From: PCRC01 sp040384665
GTDB taxonomy: Bacteria; Pseudomonadota; Gammaproteobacteria; Burkholderiales; Burkholderiaceae_C
NCBI GenBank assembly: GCA_040384665.1
Contig: JAZKIY010000020.1
Location: forward strand, 1 to 64,000
DNA: 64,000 nucleotides
Direction of reading: 5' to 3'
A program made the position numbers and the translations under genes. Under the pieces are notes generated by a model. The model was not told where the DNA came from and searched no databases. It saw only the letters and a list, made by a program, of their open reading frames with translations. This document shows, in pieces, positions 16,523-25,193 of this stretch; positions within the stretch are counted from its first letter, which is position 1, and each line of letters opens with the position of its first letter.

Positions 16523-17675
16523 CGCGCCGCTGGCGGGCCAGCCAGACCAACAGGGCGCCGGTCAGCAACACCGGGGCGATGGAGCCGAGGTTCAGCCAGC
16601 TCCAGCCCTGCGTGGTGACCAGCACGCCGGACGACAGCGAACTCAGCGCCAGCGTGGCAAACACCAGAAAGTTGAGCGCCCCTTGCGCCTTGTCGCGCTC
16701 CTCGGGCCGGTAGGCCGACAGGGCCAGCGTGGTGCTGCCGGTGAACAGGAAATTCCAGCCCACGCCCAGGGCAAACAGCGCCACCAGAAACTGCATCAGG
16801 TCGACCCCCGTGAGCGCCACCGCAATGCACACGCCGTTCAGCACCACGCCTACCCCCATCACGGGCAGCGCCCCAAAACGCTTGATCAGGTGGCCGGTGA
16901 AGAAGCCCGGCGCGAACATGCCGATCACGTGCCACTCCAGCACCAACGCCGCGTCAGAGAACGGCAGGCTGCACTGCTGCATCGCGATCGGTGTGGCGGC
17001 CATCAGCAGGTTCATCACGCCGTAGCCCAGCGCCCCGGCGGCGGCCGCGACGATGAACACCGGCTGCCGCACGATCTCGGCCAGCGGCCGGCCGCCCTGG
17101 CTTTTTTGTGCCGGTGGCAGCGCGGGGAAGTGGATGAAGGCCATCAGCCCCATGGCCAGCAGCGCCACCCCGGCGAGCGCGATGTAGGCCCCGGCAAACG
17201 GCACCGCCAGCACGTTGCGGGTGGCCGACGCGAGGTTGGGCCCGGCCACCGCGCCAATCAGTCCGCCCGCCATCACCAGCGACACGGCTTTTTCGCGCCA
17301 GGCGGGCGCGCTGAGCTCGGCGGCGGCAAAGCGGTAGAGCTGGGCGTTGGCGTTGTAGTAACCCGCCACCACGGTGGCGAAACACAGCAGCCAGAACTGC
17401 CGCGTAAGCGCCGCGTAGGCGCACAGCAAGGCCGACAGCAGCGCCACCACCAGCCCCAGCTGGAACGAGGCCTTGCGCCCGAAGCGGGCCTGGGTGCGCG
17501 CCACCAACGCCGTGCTGAGCGCGCCGCCGACCACATAGCCCATCACCGGCAGCGTGGCCATCCAGCCAAGCGGCGCCAATGCCAGCCCGACCAGGCCGTT
17601 GATGGCAATGAAGGTGACGTTGTTGGTGAGGAACAGCCCCTGGCAGAGGGTGAGCAGCCAGAGGTGGCGGTTCAC
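16509..17675 (-). CDS. MFS transporter
   Basis: Inner-membrane transporter of 388 aa with 12 predicted helices. The loop 2-3 motif of the major facilitator superfamily appears as RTQARFGRKASFQLG near residue 60. The overall look (short, no large central loop, GAVAGPNLA in the middle helices) matches uncharacterised YbfB/multidrug-type permeases; substrate is unknown. It starts with GTG inside the stop of rsmE (GTGA overlap at 17672-17675), so it is translated with rsmE. Confidence 0.85.
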   Translation of the reverse strand: MNRHLWLLTLCQGLFLTNNVTFIAINGLVGLALAPLGWMATLPVMGYVVGGALSTALVARTQARFGRKASFQLGLVVALLSALLCAYAALTRQFWLLCFATVVAGYYNANAQLYRFAAAELSAPAWREKAVSLVMAGGLIGAVAGPNLASATRNVLAVPFAGAYIALAGVALLAMGLMAFIHFPALPPAQKSQGGRPLAEIVRQPVFIVAAAAGALGYGVMNLLMAATPIAMQQCSLPFSDAALVLEWHVIGMFAPGFFTGHLIKRFGALPVMGVGVVLNGVCIAVALTGVDLMQFLVALFALGVGWNFLFTGSTTLALSAYRPEERDKAQGALNFLVFATLALSSLSSGVLVTTQGWSWLNLGSIAPVLLTGALLVWLARQRRATSP

Positions 17676-18391
17676 AACGTGAGCGCAACCAGCGCGGCCA
17701 AAGGGGCGGTTTCGGCGCGCAACACGCGGGGGCCGAGGGTGACCGGGGTGAAGCCGGCAGCGATGGCGGCGTCTTCTTCGGCCGGGCTCAGGCCGCCTTC
17801 GGGGCCGGACAAAAAGGTCACGGCGCTGCCTGCCACGGCGGTGGCATGGACGGGGTTGGCACCCGCACGCAGCGACAACAGCAGGCGCTGCGGGCCGTCA
17901 GCCGGCTGGGCCAGCCAGTCGGAGAGGCTGCGCACCGCGTGCACCGGCGGCACGCGGTTGCGGCCGCACTGCTCGCACGCGGCCACCGCCACGGCCTGCC
18001 AGTGCTCGCGCTTTTTCTGGGCGCGTTCACCGCTCAGCCGCAGCACGCTGCGCTCGGTGACCACCGGCTGGATGCTGGCGACGCCGAGTTCGGTGGCTTT
18101 TTCGACCAACCAGTCCATACGGTCGTTGGCGGGCATGCCCAGCACCAGGTGCACCGCACGAGTGGTTTCGCGTTCGAGCGCGTGGTGGGTGCCGACCAGC
18201 ACCCGCACGTCGCTGCGGCCCATGTGCTCGACGGTGGCCTCGAACTCGCCACCCTGTTCGCCGCCAAACAGCGCGATCTGCCCGCCGGGCTGCAGGCGCA
18301 ACACCTGCACATGCCGGGCGGCGCCGGGGGGCAGGTCGATCACGCTGCCGGTGGCAAGCGGCAGGGCACAGTGGATGCGGGGGAGGCTCAT
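17672..18391 (-). CDS. rsmE: 16S rRNA (uracil1498-N3)-methyltransferase RsmE
   Basis: SPOUT-class methyltransferase of 239 aa that modifies U1498 in the decoding site of 16S rRNA using SAM. Visible are the N-terminal PUA-like region (GAARHVQVLRLQPGGQIALF), KATELGVASIQPVVTERSVL, and the knot region FLSGPEGGLSPAEEDAAIAAGFTPVTLGPRVLRAETA, which binds SAM. The length is normal. The ATG at 18391 lies at the edge of a dispersed repeat that separates it from amgK. Confidence 0.95.
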   Translation of the reverse strand: MSLPRIHCALPLATGSVIDLPPGAARHVQVLRLQPGGQIALFGGEQGGEFEATVEHMGRSDVRVLVGTHHALERETTRAVHLVLGMPANDRMDWLVEKATELGVASIQPVVTERSVLRLSGERAQKKREHWQAVAVAACEQCGRNRVPPVHAVRSLSDWLAQPADGPQRLLLSLRAGANPVHATAVAGSAVTFLSGPEGGLSPAEEDAAIAAGFTPVTLGPRVLRAETAPLAALVALTL

Positions 18392-18393
18392 GT

Positions 18394-18462
18394 TGCTCTT
18401 GTTTTTATAGCTGCATCGCTAGATTTCACTAAGGCTTGGCTGCGATTTGGCTTGAATTTTTC
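18394..18462 (+). repeat. Dispersed CACTAGGGCTTG-type repeat, copy between amgK and rsmE
   Basis: TTTTTATAGCTGCATCGCTAG, TTTCACTAAGGCTTGGCTGC and GATTTGGCTTGAATTTTT follow the order of the copy at 8827. It fills the 82-bp gap between two genes of the same direction and overlaps the rsmE leader. Confidence 0.75.
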
Positions 18463-18473
18463 CGAAAAATGAC

Positions 18474-19541
18474 TCACACGCGGCCAAACGCATAGCCGCT
18501 GACGGCTTCAACGCCTTCCAGCGTGTCGATCAGCCGCATGAAGGGCAGCAGCTCGCGGTAGCGGCCGGCGGTGGCGCGGATGTAGCCGATGAAGCGCGGC
18601 GCGTCGGCGAGGTACTTGGGTTTGCCGTCGCGCAGGGTGATGCGGGCAAAGATGCCGGCCACCTTCAGGTGCCGCTGCAGGCCCATCCACTCCACCTGGC
18701 GGTAGAACTCGCCAAAGTCGGCGTCCACCGGCAGGCCGGCTTTGCTCGCCTTTTGCCAGTAGCGGACGGTGACGTCGAGGACGAAGTCTTCGCCCCAGCT
18801 GAGGAAGGCGTCGCGCATCAGGCTGGCAATGTCGTAGGTGATGGGGCCGTAGACGGCGTCCTGGAAGTCGAGCACGCCCAGCGGCAGGTGGGCGCCGCCG
18901 GGGTTCACCATCAGGTTGCGGGGCATGAAGTCGCGGTGCACGTAGACGCTGGCGGCGCTGAGGTTGTGGGCCACCAGCAGATCGAACGTGCTGTTCAGCA
19001 GGGTTTGCTGCGCGGGGTCCAGCGTCAGGCCGCGGTGCTGGCCGAGGTACCAGTCGGGGAACAGCTGCAGTTCGCGCCTCAGCAGCGCTTCGTCGTACGC
19101 GGGCAACACGCCGGGCTTGGAGGCCAGCTGCCAGGCCACCAGCGCGTCGATGGCCTGCAGGTAGTGCGGCAGGTTGGCGCTCGGCTGGGCCGGGTCGAGC
19201 ACGTCCAGCACCGTGTGGCCGCCCAGGTCGGTCAGCAGCATGAAGCCCTGCGGCGCGTCCCAGGCCAGCACCTCGGGCACGCGCAGACCGGCGCCCGCCA
19301 TCAGGCCGGCCACCTGCACAAAGGGCGCGCAGTTCTCCAGCGCCGGTGGCGCGTCCATCACGATGCAGCTGCCCAACCCAGGCGCGGCACTGTCGATGCG
19401 GAAATAGCGGCGAAAGCTGGCGTCGGCCGAGGCCGGGCGCAGGGTTTCGGCACGCAACTGGTGGGTCGGCAACAGCGGCGCCAGCCAGGCCGTGAAGGCG
19501 CTGGCGCGGGCGGGGTCTGTCCAGAGGATGGGCTCGTTCAT
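18474..19541 (-). CDS. amgK: N-acetylmuramate/N-acetylglucosamine kinase AmgK
   Basis: Anomeric sugar kinase (APH fold, 355 aa) that phosphorylates MurNAc at C1 in the peptidoglycan-recycling shortcut to UDP-MurNAc. Seen: RPASADASFRRYFRID near residue 35, VMDAPPALENCAPFVQVA, the catalytic loop VYVHRDFMPRNLMV near residue 215 and metal site LGVLDFQDAVYGP. ATG 19541 is preferred over the longer frame because it starts MNEPILWTDPARASAF. Its position divergent to lptD-surA-ksgA mirrors Pseudomonas, where murU sits beside amgK; here a murU-like gene lies at 46550. Confidence 0.9.
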   Translation of the reverse strand: MNEPILWTDPARASAFTAWLAPLLPTHQLRAETLRPASADASFRRYFRIDSAAPGLGSCIVMDAPPALENCAPFVQVAGLMAGAGLRVPEVLAWDAPQGFMLLTDLGGHTVLDVLDPAQPSANLPHYLQAIDALVAWQLASKPGVLPAYDEALLRRELQLFPDWYLGQHRGLTLDPAQQTLLNSTFDLLVAHNLSAASVYVHRDFMPRNLMVNPGGAHLPLGVLDFQDAVYGPITYDIASLMRDAFLSWGEDFVLDVTVRYWQKASKAGLPVDADFGEFYRQVEWMGLQRHLKVAGIFARITLRDGKPKYLADAPRFIGYIRATAGRYRELLPFMRLIDTLEGVEAVSGYAFGRV

Positions 19542-19642
19542 GGGGTGCTTCAAGGCAAAGGAGACAGACCGGAAATGGCCCAGCCGCCTGCCGCATGTGC
19601 CCATGTCCCCACAAGGCGGGAAACAGGGGCTGGGCAGGGGTT

Positions 19643-19670
19643 TTGACTCATGGATAATCCATTCTACAAA
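19643..19670 (+). promoter_or_regulatory. lptD: Possible sigma70 promoter for lptD
   Basis: TTGACT (19643-19648) and TACAAA (19665-19670) are 16 bp apart in the AT-richer pocket between the divergent amgK and lptD genes, the only such pair in this gap. Transcription would begin near 19677, upstream of the preferred lptD start. Confidence 0.35.
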
Positions 19671-19737
19671 CGGCGCCCTGCCCGGTGCGCTCTCCGGGTC
19701 TGTTCCTGTTCACCTACTGCCGCCGCTGCGTCCTACC

Positions 19738-22167
19738 TTGCGCCTCAAGCACCGCCCACCGAAGCTGCCCGCCGCGCCCCAGGCTGGCCCGTTCACGCTG
19801 TCCACCCTGGCCAGCGTGGCGCTGGCAGCCCTGATCGGCGGCCCGGCAGTGGCCGCCGACCCGCGTCCGCCCAGCACCAACACACCGGACAACCAGCCGC
19901 TGCAGCTCAAACGCAGCCTGCAGTTGCAGGAAGCCCTGCCAGGCGCAGCGCGTGGGCAACGGCCGACCTTCATCTCCGGCGACACGCTGTCGGGCCAGAC
20001 CGAGCTGAACACGGTGATCGAAGGCAACGCCGAGTTGCGCCAGGGCGACACCGTCATCCGCGCCGACCGCATCGAGTACAACCAGACCGAAGACCAGGCC
20101 AAGGCCATTGGCAACGTCTACGTGAACCGCGCCGGCAACATTTACGAAGGCCCGGAACTGCAGCTGCGGCTGGAGACCTTTGAGGGCTTCTTCAAGCAGC
20201 CGCGCTACCAGTTCATCAACAACGACAGCTATGGCGAAGCCTCGCAGGTCGAGTTCATTGACGACAAGCGCAGCATCGTGCGCAACGCCAGCCTGACCAC
20301 CTGCAAGCGCCAGCCCGGCCCCGACTGGATGCCGGCCTGGATTCTGAACGCCACCAGCATCAACTTCGACACCGAGGAAGACGTCGGCCGGGCCGAAGGC
20401 GCGGTGCTGCGCTTCCAGGACGTGCCCATCCTGCCGTTTCCGAACATGAGCTTCCCGCTCAGCGACAAACGCAAGTCCGGCTTTCTGCCGCCCACGGTGG
20501 CGCTGGACAACCTGAGCGGGCTGGACGTGGTGCTGCCCTACTACTGGAACATCGCGCCCAACCGCGACCTGACGCTCTACCCCGAGCTGCTGAGCCGGCG
20601 CGGTGTGGCGGGTGGCGCAGAGTTCCGCTACCTCGAAGACGACTACCGCGGCGTTCTGCGCGGCGACTTCATGCCCAACGACACGCTGCGCAACCGCTCG
20701 CGCTGGGGCGTGGTGGCGCAGCACAGCGGCGGCTTTGACACCGGGCTGGCGGCCGTCGGGCCGGTCGGCATCAACCTCAACATCAACCGCGTCAGCGATG
20801 ACAACTACTGGCGCGACTTCCCGCGCGCCACCGGCTCGCTGACCCAGCGCCTGCTGGCGTCCGACGCGTCGGCCAATTTCGCCATTGGCGACTTCACCAA
20901 CAGCGTGCGCACCCTGAAGTGGCAAACCCTGCAGGACGTGACCGCGCCCATCGTGCCGCCCTACGACCGGCTGCCGCAGGTCAACACCCGCTACCTCAAA
21001 CAAGGCGTCGCCGGGCTCGACTTTTCATTCGAAGGCGACTTCACCCGCTTCGTGTCCGACCGCAACCTGACGCGCCAGCCCAACGGCAACCGCAGCTACG
21101 CCATCGGCCAGGTGAGCCGGCCCTGGGTCACGCCCGGCTACTTCGTCGTGCCCAAGGCCCAGTTCCACGCCACCAACTACAGCTTTGACGGCCCACTGGC
21201 CAATGGCCTGACCACCGCCAGCCGCACCCTGCCGACCTTCAGCCTCGACAGCGGGCTGGTGTTCGAGCGCCAGACCAGCTTCTTTGGCCGGGGCTTCACA
21301 CAGACGCTGGAGCCGCGCGCCTTCTACACCTACACGCCGTTCCGCGACCAGAGCTTCCTGCCCAACTACGACTCCGGCACCAACGACTTCAACTTCGCCA
21401 CCGTCTACACCGAGAACGCCTTCGGCGGCAACGACCGCATCTCCGACAACAACCTCCTGACGCTCGGCGTCACCACCCGGTTCCTGGACCCGGCCACCGG
21501 TGCCGAAGCCTTGCGCCTGGGCGTGGCCCAGCGCCTGCGCTACAAAGACCAGAACGTCACCCTGCCCGGCGGCACGCCGCAGGTGGACCGCATCAGCGAC
21601 GTGCTCGCCGGTGCGGCGGTGAACTGGAGCGAGAAGTGGTCCACCGAAGGCACGGTGCAGTTCAACCAGAAGTCCGGCCGCTCGATCCGTTCCACCGCCA
21701 GCGTCCGCTACGCGCCGACCAACTACCGCGTCGTCAGCGCCGCCTACCGCCTGCAGCGCCCCACCAGCACGCTGGACCAGGGCAGCGAGCAGGTGGACGT
21801 CGGCTTCCAGTGGCCGATCAACGACCTGTTTGGTGACCGCGGCAACGACCTCGGCTATGGCAAGGGCCTGGGCGAAGGCCGCTGGTACGGCGTCGGCCGC
21901 CTGAACTACAGCCTGAAGGACAGCAAGCTGGTGGACTCCATCCTCGGCCTGGAATACGACGGTGGCTGCTGGCTCGGCCGCATCGTGCTGGAGCGGCTGC
22001 AGCGCAGCGTCAACTCGGCCAACCAACGCATCCTGTTCCAGCTGGAATTTGTCGGCTTCTCGCGGCTCGGCTCCAACCCGCTGAAAACCTTGCGCGACAA
22101 CATCCCCCGCTACCAGTACCTGCGCGAACAGACCACCACCCCGAGCCGTTTTTCCCGTTACGACTGA
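19738..22167 (+). CDS. lptD: LPS-assembly outer-membrane protein LptD
   Basis: Outer-membrane beta-barrel that inserts lipopolysaccharide into the outer leaflet together with LptE. About 809 aa: signal peptide (TLASVALAALIGGPAVAA), an N-terminal OstA/LptA-like jellyroll (TVIEGNAELRQGDTVIRADRIEYNQ), a Cys-containing barrel entry (NASLTTCKRQPGPDW) and the LptD barrel to the C-terminus. The start is uncertain: no ATG lies near the signal peptide, and the TTG at 19738 gives a basic n-region (MRLKHRPPK). Longer in-frame starts would overlap amgK. surA follows after 5 bp. Confidence 0.92.
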   Translation: MRLKHRPPKLPAAPQAGPFTLSTLASVALAALIGGPAVAADPRPPSTNTPDNQPLQLKRSLQLQEALPGAARGQRPTFISGDTLSGQTELNTVIEGNAELRQGDTVIRADRIEYNQTEDQAKAIGNVYVNRAGNIYEGPELQLRLETFEGFFKQPRYQFINNDSYGEASQVEFIDDKRSIVRNASLTTCKRQPGPDWMPAWILNATSINFDTEEDVGRAEGAVLRFQDVPILPFPNMSFPLSDKRKSGFLPPTVALDNLSGLDVVLPYYWNIAPNRDLTLYPELLSRRGVAGGAEFRYLEDDYRGVLRGDFMPNDTLRNRSRWGVVAQHSGGFDTGLAAVGPVGINLNINRVSDDNYWRDFPRATGSLTQRLLASDASANFAIGDFTNSVRTLKWQTLQDVTAPIVPPYDRLPQVNTRYLKQGVAGLDFSFEGDFTRFVSDRNLTRQPNGNRSYAIGQVSRPWVTPGYFVVPKAQFHATNYSFDGPLANGLTTASRTLPTFSLDSGLVFERQTSFFGRGFTQTLEPRAFYTYTPFRDQSFLPNYDSGTNDFNFATVYTENAFGGNDRISDNNLLTLGVTTRFLDPATGAEALRLGVAQRLRYKDQNVTLPGGTPQVDRISDVLAGAAVNWSEKWSTEGTVQFNQKSGRSIRSTASVRYAPTNYRVVSAAYRLQRPTSTLDQGSEQVDVGFQWPINDLFGDRGNDLGYGKGLGEGRWYGVGRLNYSLKDSKLVDSILGLEYDGGCWLGRIVLERLQRSVNSANQRILFQLEFVGFSRLGSNPLKTLRDNIPRYQYLREQTTTPSRFSRYD

Positions 22168-22172
22168 GCACC

Positions 22173-23564
22173 ATGAAAACCCAATCTCCCCGTCTGATGC
22201 TGGCTGGCTGTGTGCTGCTGCTGGGCGCCGCCAGCCTGCAGGCGCAGACGCTGCGCCCCTCCAACCGCCCCCTCGGCTTGCCCGGCGCCGGTGCCGCTGC
22301 GGCCGCGCCCACCCAGCGCATCGCCCAGAGCGGGCCCCTGCCAGCCGACTTCATTGTGGTGGTCGTCAACTCCGAACCCATCACCAACAACGAGCTGCGG
22401 CTGCGGGTGCTGCGCGCCGAGCAGCAGCTGACCCAGCAGGGCGTGGCCATCCCGCCACGCAACGAGCTGGCCTCCCGCATGATCGACCTGATGATCAACG
22501 AGCGCGCCCAGCTGCAGGTGGCGCGTGAGACCGGCGTGCGGGTGGACGAGGGCATGATCGACCAGGCCATGCAGACCGTGGCACAGCAGAACCAGATCAC
22601 GGTGGACGTGCTGCGCCGCCGCCTGCAGGCCGACGGCCTGAGCCTGCAGCAGTTCCGCAACGACCTGCGCGACCAGCTGCTGCTGTCGCGCCTGCGCGAA
22701 CGCGAGGTCGAGTCCCGCACCCGCATCACCGACCAGGAAGCCGACCAGTTCATCCGCGAACAGCAGACCGCCGGCAGCGCCGTCACCGAACTCAACCTGG
22801 CACAAATCCTGGTGGCCGTGCCCGAGAAAGCCAACGAAGCCCAGGTCACGGCGCTGCGCGCCCGCGCCCAGCGCGTGCTGGAACGCGCCCAGAAAGGCGA
22901 CGACTTCACCGCCCTGTCGGCCGAATTCTCCGACGCACCCGACAAGCGCCAGGGCGGCCAGCTCGGCCTGCGCCCGGCCGACCGCTACCCCGACCTGTTC
23001 ACCGAGGCGGTGCGCAGCGTACCCGTAGGCGGTATTGCCGGCCCGGTGCGCAGCGGCGCCGGTTTCCATGTGCTCAAGGTGCTGGAGAAAAAGCAGGGCA
23101 GCGCGGTCAGCGACACGGTGCAGCAAACCCGCGCCCGCCACATCCTGATGCGCCCCACCCCGGCCATGAACGAAGCCGCCGTGCGGGCCCGCCTGACGCA
23201 GATGCGCCAGCAGGTGCGTGAGGGCAAGGCCGACTTTGCCGCACTGGCCAAAGAGTTTTCTGCCGACGGCTCGGCCGCCGGCGGTGGCGACCTGGGCTGG
23301 GCCAACCCCGGCCAGTTTGTGCCCGAGTTCGAGGCGGCCATGGAGCCGCTGGCCCCCGGCCAGATCGCCGAGCCGGTGACCTCGCGTTTTGGCGTGCACC
23401 TGATCCAGGTCGTCGAGCGGCGCCAGACCAAATTGACCCAGAGCCAGCAGCGCGAACTCGCCCGCGCCGCCCTGCGCGACAAGAAACAAGACGAGGCCTA
23501 CAGCCAGTGGGCCCAGGAAGTCCGTGGCCGCGCCTATGTGGAGTTCCGTGAAACCCCGCAATAA
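22173..23564 (+). CDS. surA: Periplasmic chaperone/peptidyl-prolyl isomerase SurA
   Basis: Helps outer-membrane proteins such as LptD fold in the periplasm. 463 aa: signal peptide ending LLGAASLQA, SurA N-domain (VVVVNSEPITNNELRLRV; VRVDEGMIDQAM), two parvulin domains (about 200-305 and 315-425; second begins RARHILMRPTPAM) and the C-terminal helix. Both parvulins retain GGDLGW or GGQLGL turns. It starts 5 bp after lptD, a conserved pair. pdxA, often between surA and ksgA, is absent here and replaced by a GC-rich repeat. Confidence 0.95.
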   Translation: MKTQSPRLMLAGCVLLLGAASLQAQTLRPSNRPLGLPGAGAAAAAPTQRIAQSGPLPADFIVVVVNSEPITNNELRLRVLRAEQQLTQQGVAIPPRNELASRMIDLMINERAQLQVARETGVRVDEGMIDQAMQTVAQQNQITVDVLRRRLQADGLSLQQFRNDLRDQLLLSRLREREVESRTRITDQEADQFIREQQTAGSAVTELNLAQILVAVPEKANEAQVTALRARAQRVLERAQKGDDFTALSAEFSDAPDKRQGGQLGLRPADRYPDLFTEAVRSVPVGGIAGPVRSGAGFHVLKVLEKKQGSAVSDTVQQTRARHILMRPTPAMNEAAVRARLTQMRQQVREGKADFAALAKEFSADGSAAGGGDLGWANPGQFVPEFEAAMEPLAPGQIAEPVTSRFGVHLIQVVERRQTKLTQSQQRELARAALRDKKQDEAYSQWAQEVRGRAYVEFRETPQ

Positions 23565-23646
23565 GGCCCCCACGCTCGCGCACTGCGTGTCGCTCTCTGC
23601 CCCCCGAGGGGGCCGCATTTTTCCTTGGGGCGGCCCTGCGGAAAAA
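23565..23646 (-). repeat. GC-rich dispersed palindromic repeat (family 2), copy 2
   Basis: Reverse-orientation copy of the element at 4739: on the minus strand it reads GGCCGCCCCAAGG, GCGGCCCCCTCGGGGGGC and GCGACACGCAGTGCGC. It begins right after the surA stop codon and separates surA from ksgA. Confidence 0.75.
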
Positions 23647-23681
23647 CATCTTTTCCACTGTTCACGTTCCCACGTGCGTGC

Positions 23682-24443
23682 ATGAAACACATCCCACGCA
23701 AACGCTTCGGCCAGCATTTCCTCTCTGACGGCGGCATCATCGACGCCATCGTGTCCGAGATCGCGCCGCAGCCGGGGCAGGCCATGGTCGAGATCGGGCC
23801 CGGCCTGGCCGCGCTGACCCAGCCGCTGGTCGAACGCCTCGGCCAGCTGACCGTGATCGAACTGGACCGCGACCTCGCCCAGCGCCTGCGCGACCACCCG
23901 CAACTGCAGGTGATCGAATCGGACGTGTTGCGGGTGGACTTCAGCACCATTCCAAAGCCTGAAGGCAGCAAGCTGCGCGTTGTTGGCAACCTGCCATACA
24001 ACATTTCGACCCCCATCCTCTTCCACCTGCTGGACCACGTGGCGGTCATTGAAGACCAGCACTTCATGCTGCAAAAAGAGGTGGTGGACCGCATGGTCGC
24101 CCGCCCCGCCACCAGCGACTACGGGCGCCTGAGCGTGATGCTGCAGTGGCGCTACGCCATGGCCAATGTGCTGTTTGTGCCACCCACCTCGTTCGATCCG
24201 CCCCCCCGGGTGGACAGCGCCGTGGTGCGCATGGTGCCCCTGGCCACTTTCGCAGCCCTGGATGTGAAGCACCTCAGCACCCTGGTGCAGGTGGCTTTCA
24301 GCCAGCGCCGCAAACTGCTGCGCCACACGCTGGGCCGCTGGCTCGAAGACAAACAGTTCGCCGGCAGCTTCGACGTGCAGCGCCGCGCCGAGGAAGTGCC
24401 CGTGCACGAGTACCTGGCGCTGGCAGAAGCCACCCAGGCGTAA
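23682..24443 (+). CDS. ksgA: 16S rRNA dimethyladenosine transferase KsgA (RsmA)
   Basis: Dimethylates A1518 and A1519 of 16S rRNA late in 30S assembly. 253 aa from ATG 23682; the N-terminus KHIPRKRFGQHFLSDGGII is typical. Motif I VEIGPGLAALTQPL, the adenine-binding catalytic motif GNLPYNIST and FDPPPRVDSAVVRM are present. The longer open frame begins inside the upstream repeat and lacks homology. A strong terminator follows directly after the stop codon. Confidence 0.96.
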   Translation: MKHIPRKRFGQHFLSDGGIIDAIVSEIAPQPGQAMVEIGPGLAALTQPLVERLGQLTVIELDRDLAQRLRDHPQLQVIESDVLRVDFSTIPKPEGSKLRVVGNLPYNISTPILFHLLDHVAVIEDQHFMLQKEVVDRMVARPATSDYGRLSVMLQWRYAMANVLFVPPTSFDPPPRVDSAVVRMVPLATFAALDVKHLSTLVQVAFSQRRKLLRHTLGRWLEDKQFAGSFDVQRRAEEVPVHEYLALAEATQA

Positions 24444-24445
24444 AA

Positions 24446-24471
24446 AAGCCCGCCGAAACGGGCTTTTTTTT
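24446..24471 (+). terminator. ksgA: Intrinsic terminator after ksgA
   Basis: AAGCCCG (24446-24452) pairs with CGGGCTT (24459-24465) across a CCGAAA loop; eight Ts follow. A run of six As before the stem makes it bidirectional in principle. Confidence 0.9.
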
Positions 24472-24489
24472 GGTTGACCCGCCAGAAGT

Positions 24490-24535
24490 CATGTTTCGCC
24501 GCCGGGGGGCAGGGCGCTACACGCTAGTGAGCGTT
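24490..24535 (+). repeat. Partial GC-rich repeat (family 2), degenerate copy
   Basis: GCCGGGGGGCAGGGCGCTACACGC resembles the distal half of the element at 4739 (GGGGGGCAGGGCGCGACACGC); the hairpin half is missing. Confidence 0.5.
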
Positions 24536-24756
24536 CAGGCTGCTGCGAGCCAATAACCCGCGTTGAATGGGCTGCTCATGCGCAGCGCCAATGGCGAGAC
24601 GTCCACCAGTTTGTCGGTGGGCATTTTTTCGCCGGTTTCGGTGGTCAGAGGAATGCCCGCCAGCGGTTCGCCGACTTTGCCTTCCTTGTTTGCCTCATTC
24701 GCCCGTTCTGCTTGGCTGGTGGATGCAGAACGGGCTACAGAAAAGAATAGAAGCAC
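24535..24756 (-). CDS. Small uncharacterised ORF downstream of barstar
   Basis: I do not recognise this 73-codon frame. It begins with GTG at 24756, overlaps the end of the barstar gene by 22 bp and ends in a truncated repeat. The middle part (EANKEGKVGEPLAGIPLTTE, MPTDKLVDVSPLALRM) has protein-like composition and AT-richer codons than its surroundings. It could be a third small gene of the RNase-barstar unit, the remnant of a longer gene cut by the repeat, or noise. No signal peptide or motif is evident. Confidence 0.25.
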   Translation of the reverse strand: MLLFFSVARSASTSQAERANEANKEGKVGEPLAGIPLTTETGEKMPTDKLVDVSPLALRMSSPFNAGYWLAAA

Positions 24757-25136
24757 CTGAACGGTATCTTCCGGTCTCCCCAGTAGTCCGAGGCGTCACG
24801 GAAGATGTCGAGCAGTTGCTCGCGCGCTTCCTTGTCGAACTTGGCGTTGGTCGGGATCTGCTCCAGCACCAGCACAAAGCCAGGCTGTGGGCCCGACTTG
24901 TGCAGCGGGTCGGTCAGGCTGTCGTAGAGCGCATCAAAGTTCTTGCCGAAATGCGACGGGAACGTGAACTGCTCGGCGATCAGGTCCAGCACGTCCTGCT
25001 TGGACTGGGCGTTGGCCAGATTGGCGTACAAAAAATGCTGACCCAAATGCTGTGCAGCGCCCTGAAGATCCGGTACCCGGAAGGCACGGATCGACTGCAC
25101 GATGTTGGTTCTAACATTACGAAGTGGTGTGTCCAT
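24735..25136 (-). CDS. Barstar-family ribonuclease inhibitor
   Basis: Cytoplasmic inhibitor that should neutralise the RNase encoded just upstream. 133 aa from ATG 25136, behind GGAAAGAG; a 6-codon longer start (25154) exists. The barstar motif FPSHFGKNFDALYDSLTDPL is plain, and both aspartates that contact the active site of barnase in the classic pair are kept in DALYD (classic barstar reads DALWD). An N-terminal extension of about 30 residues precedes the domain. It lies 57 bp after the RNase gene on the same strand, as is usual for such pairs. Confidence 0.88.
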   Translation of the reverse strand: MDTPLRNVRTNIVQSIRAFRVPDLQGAAQHLGQHFLYANLANAQSKQDVLDLIAEQFTFPSHFGKNFDALYDSLTDPLHKSGPQPGFVLVLEQIPTNAKFDKEAREQLLDIFRDASDYWGDRKIPFRCFYSFL

Positions 25137-25193
25137 CTCCGCGTCTCTTTCCATAGTCAAAAAATGGGTGGCCCCTGCCCCAGCGGCAGGTGG

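Noticed and set aside
22158..24407. 749-codon frame antisense to surA and ksgA
   Set aside because: Composition typical of antisense shadows in GC-rich DNA; surA and ksgA on the other strand have full family motifs.
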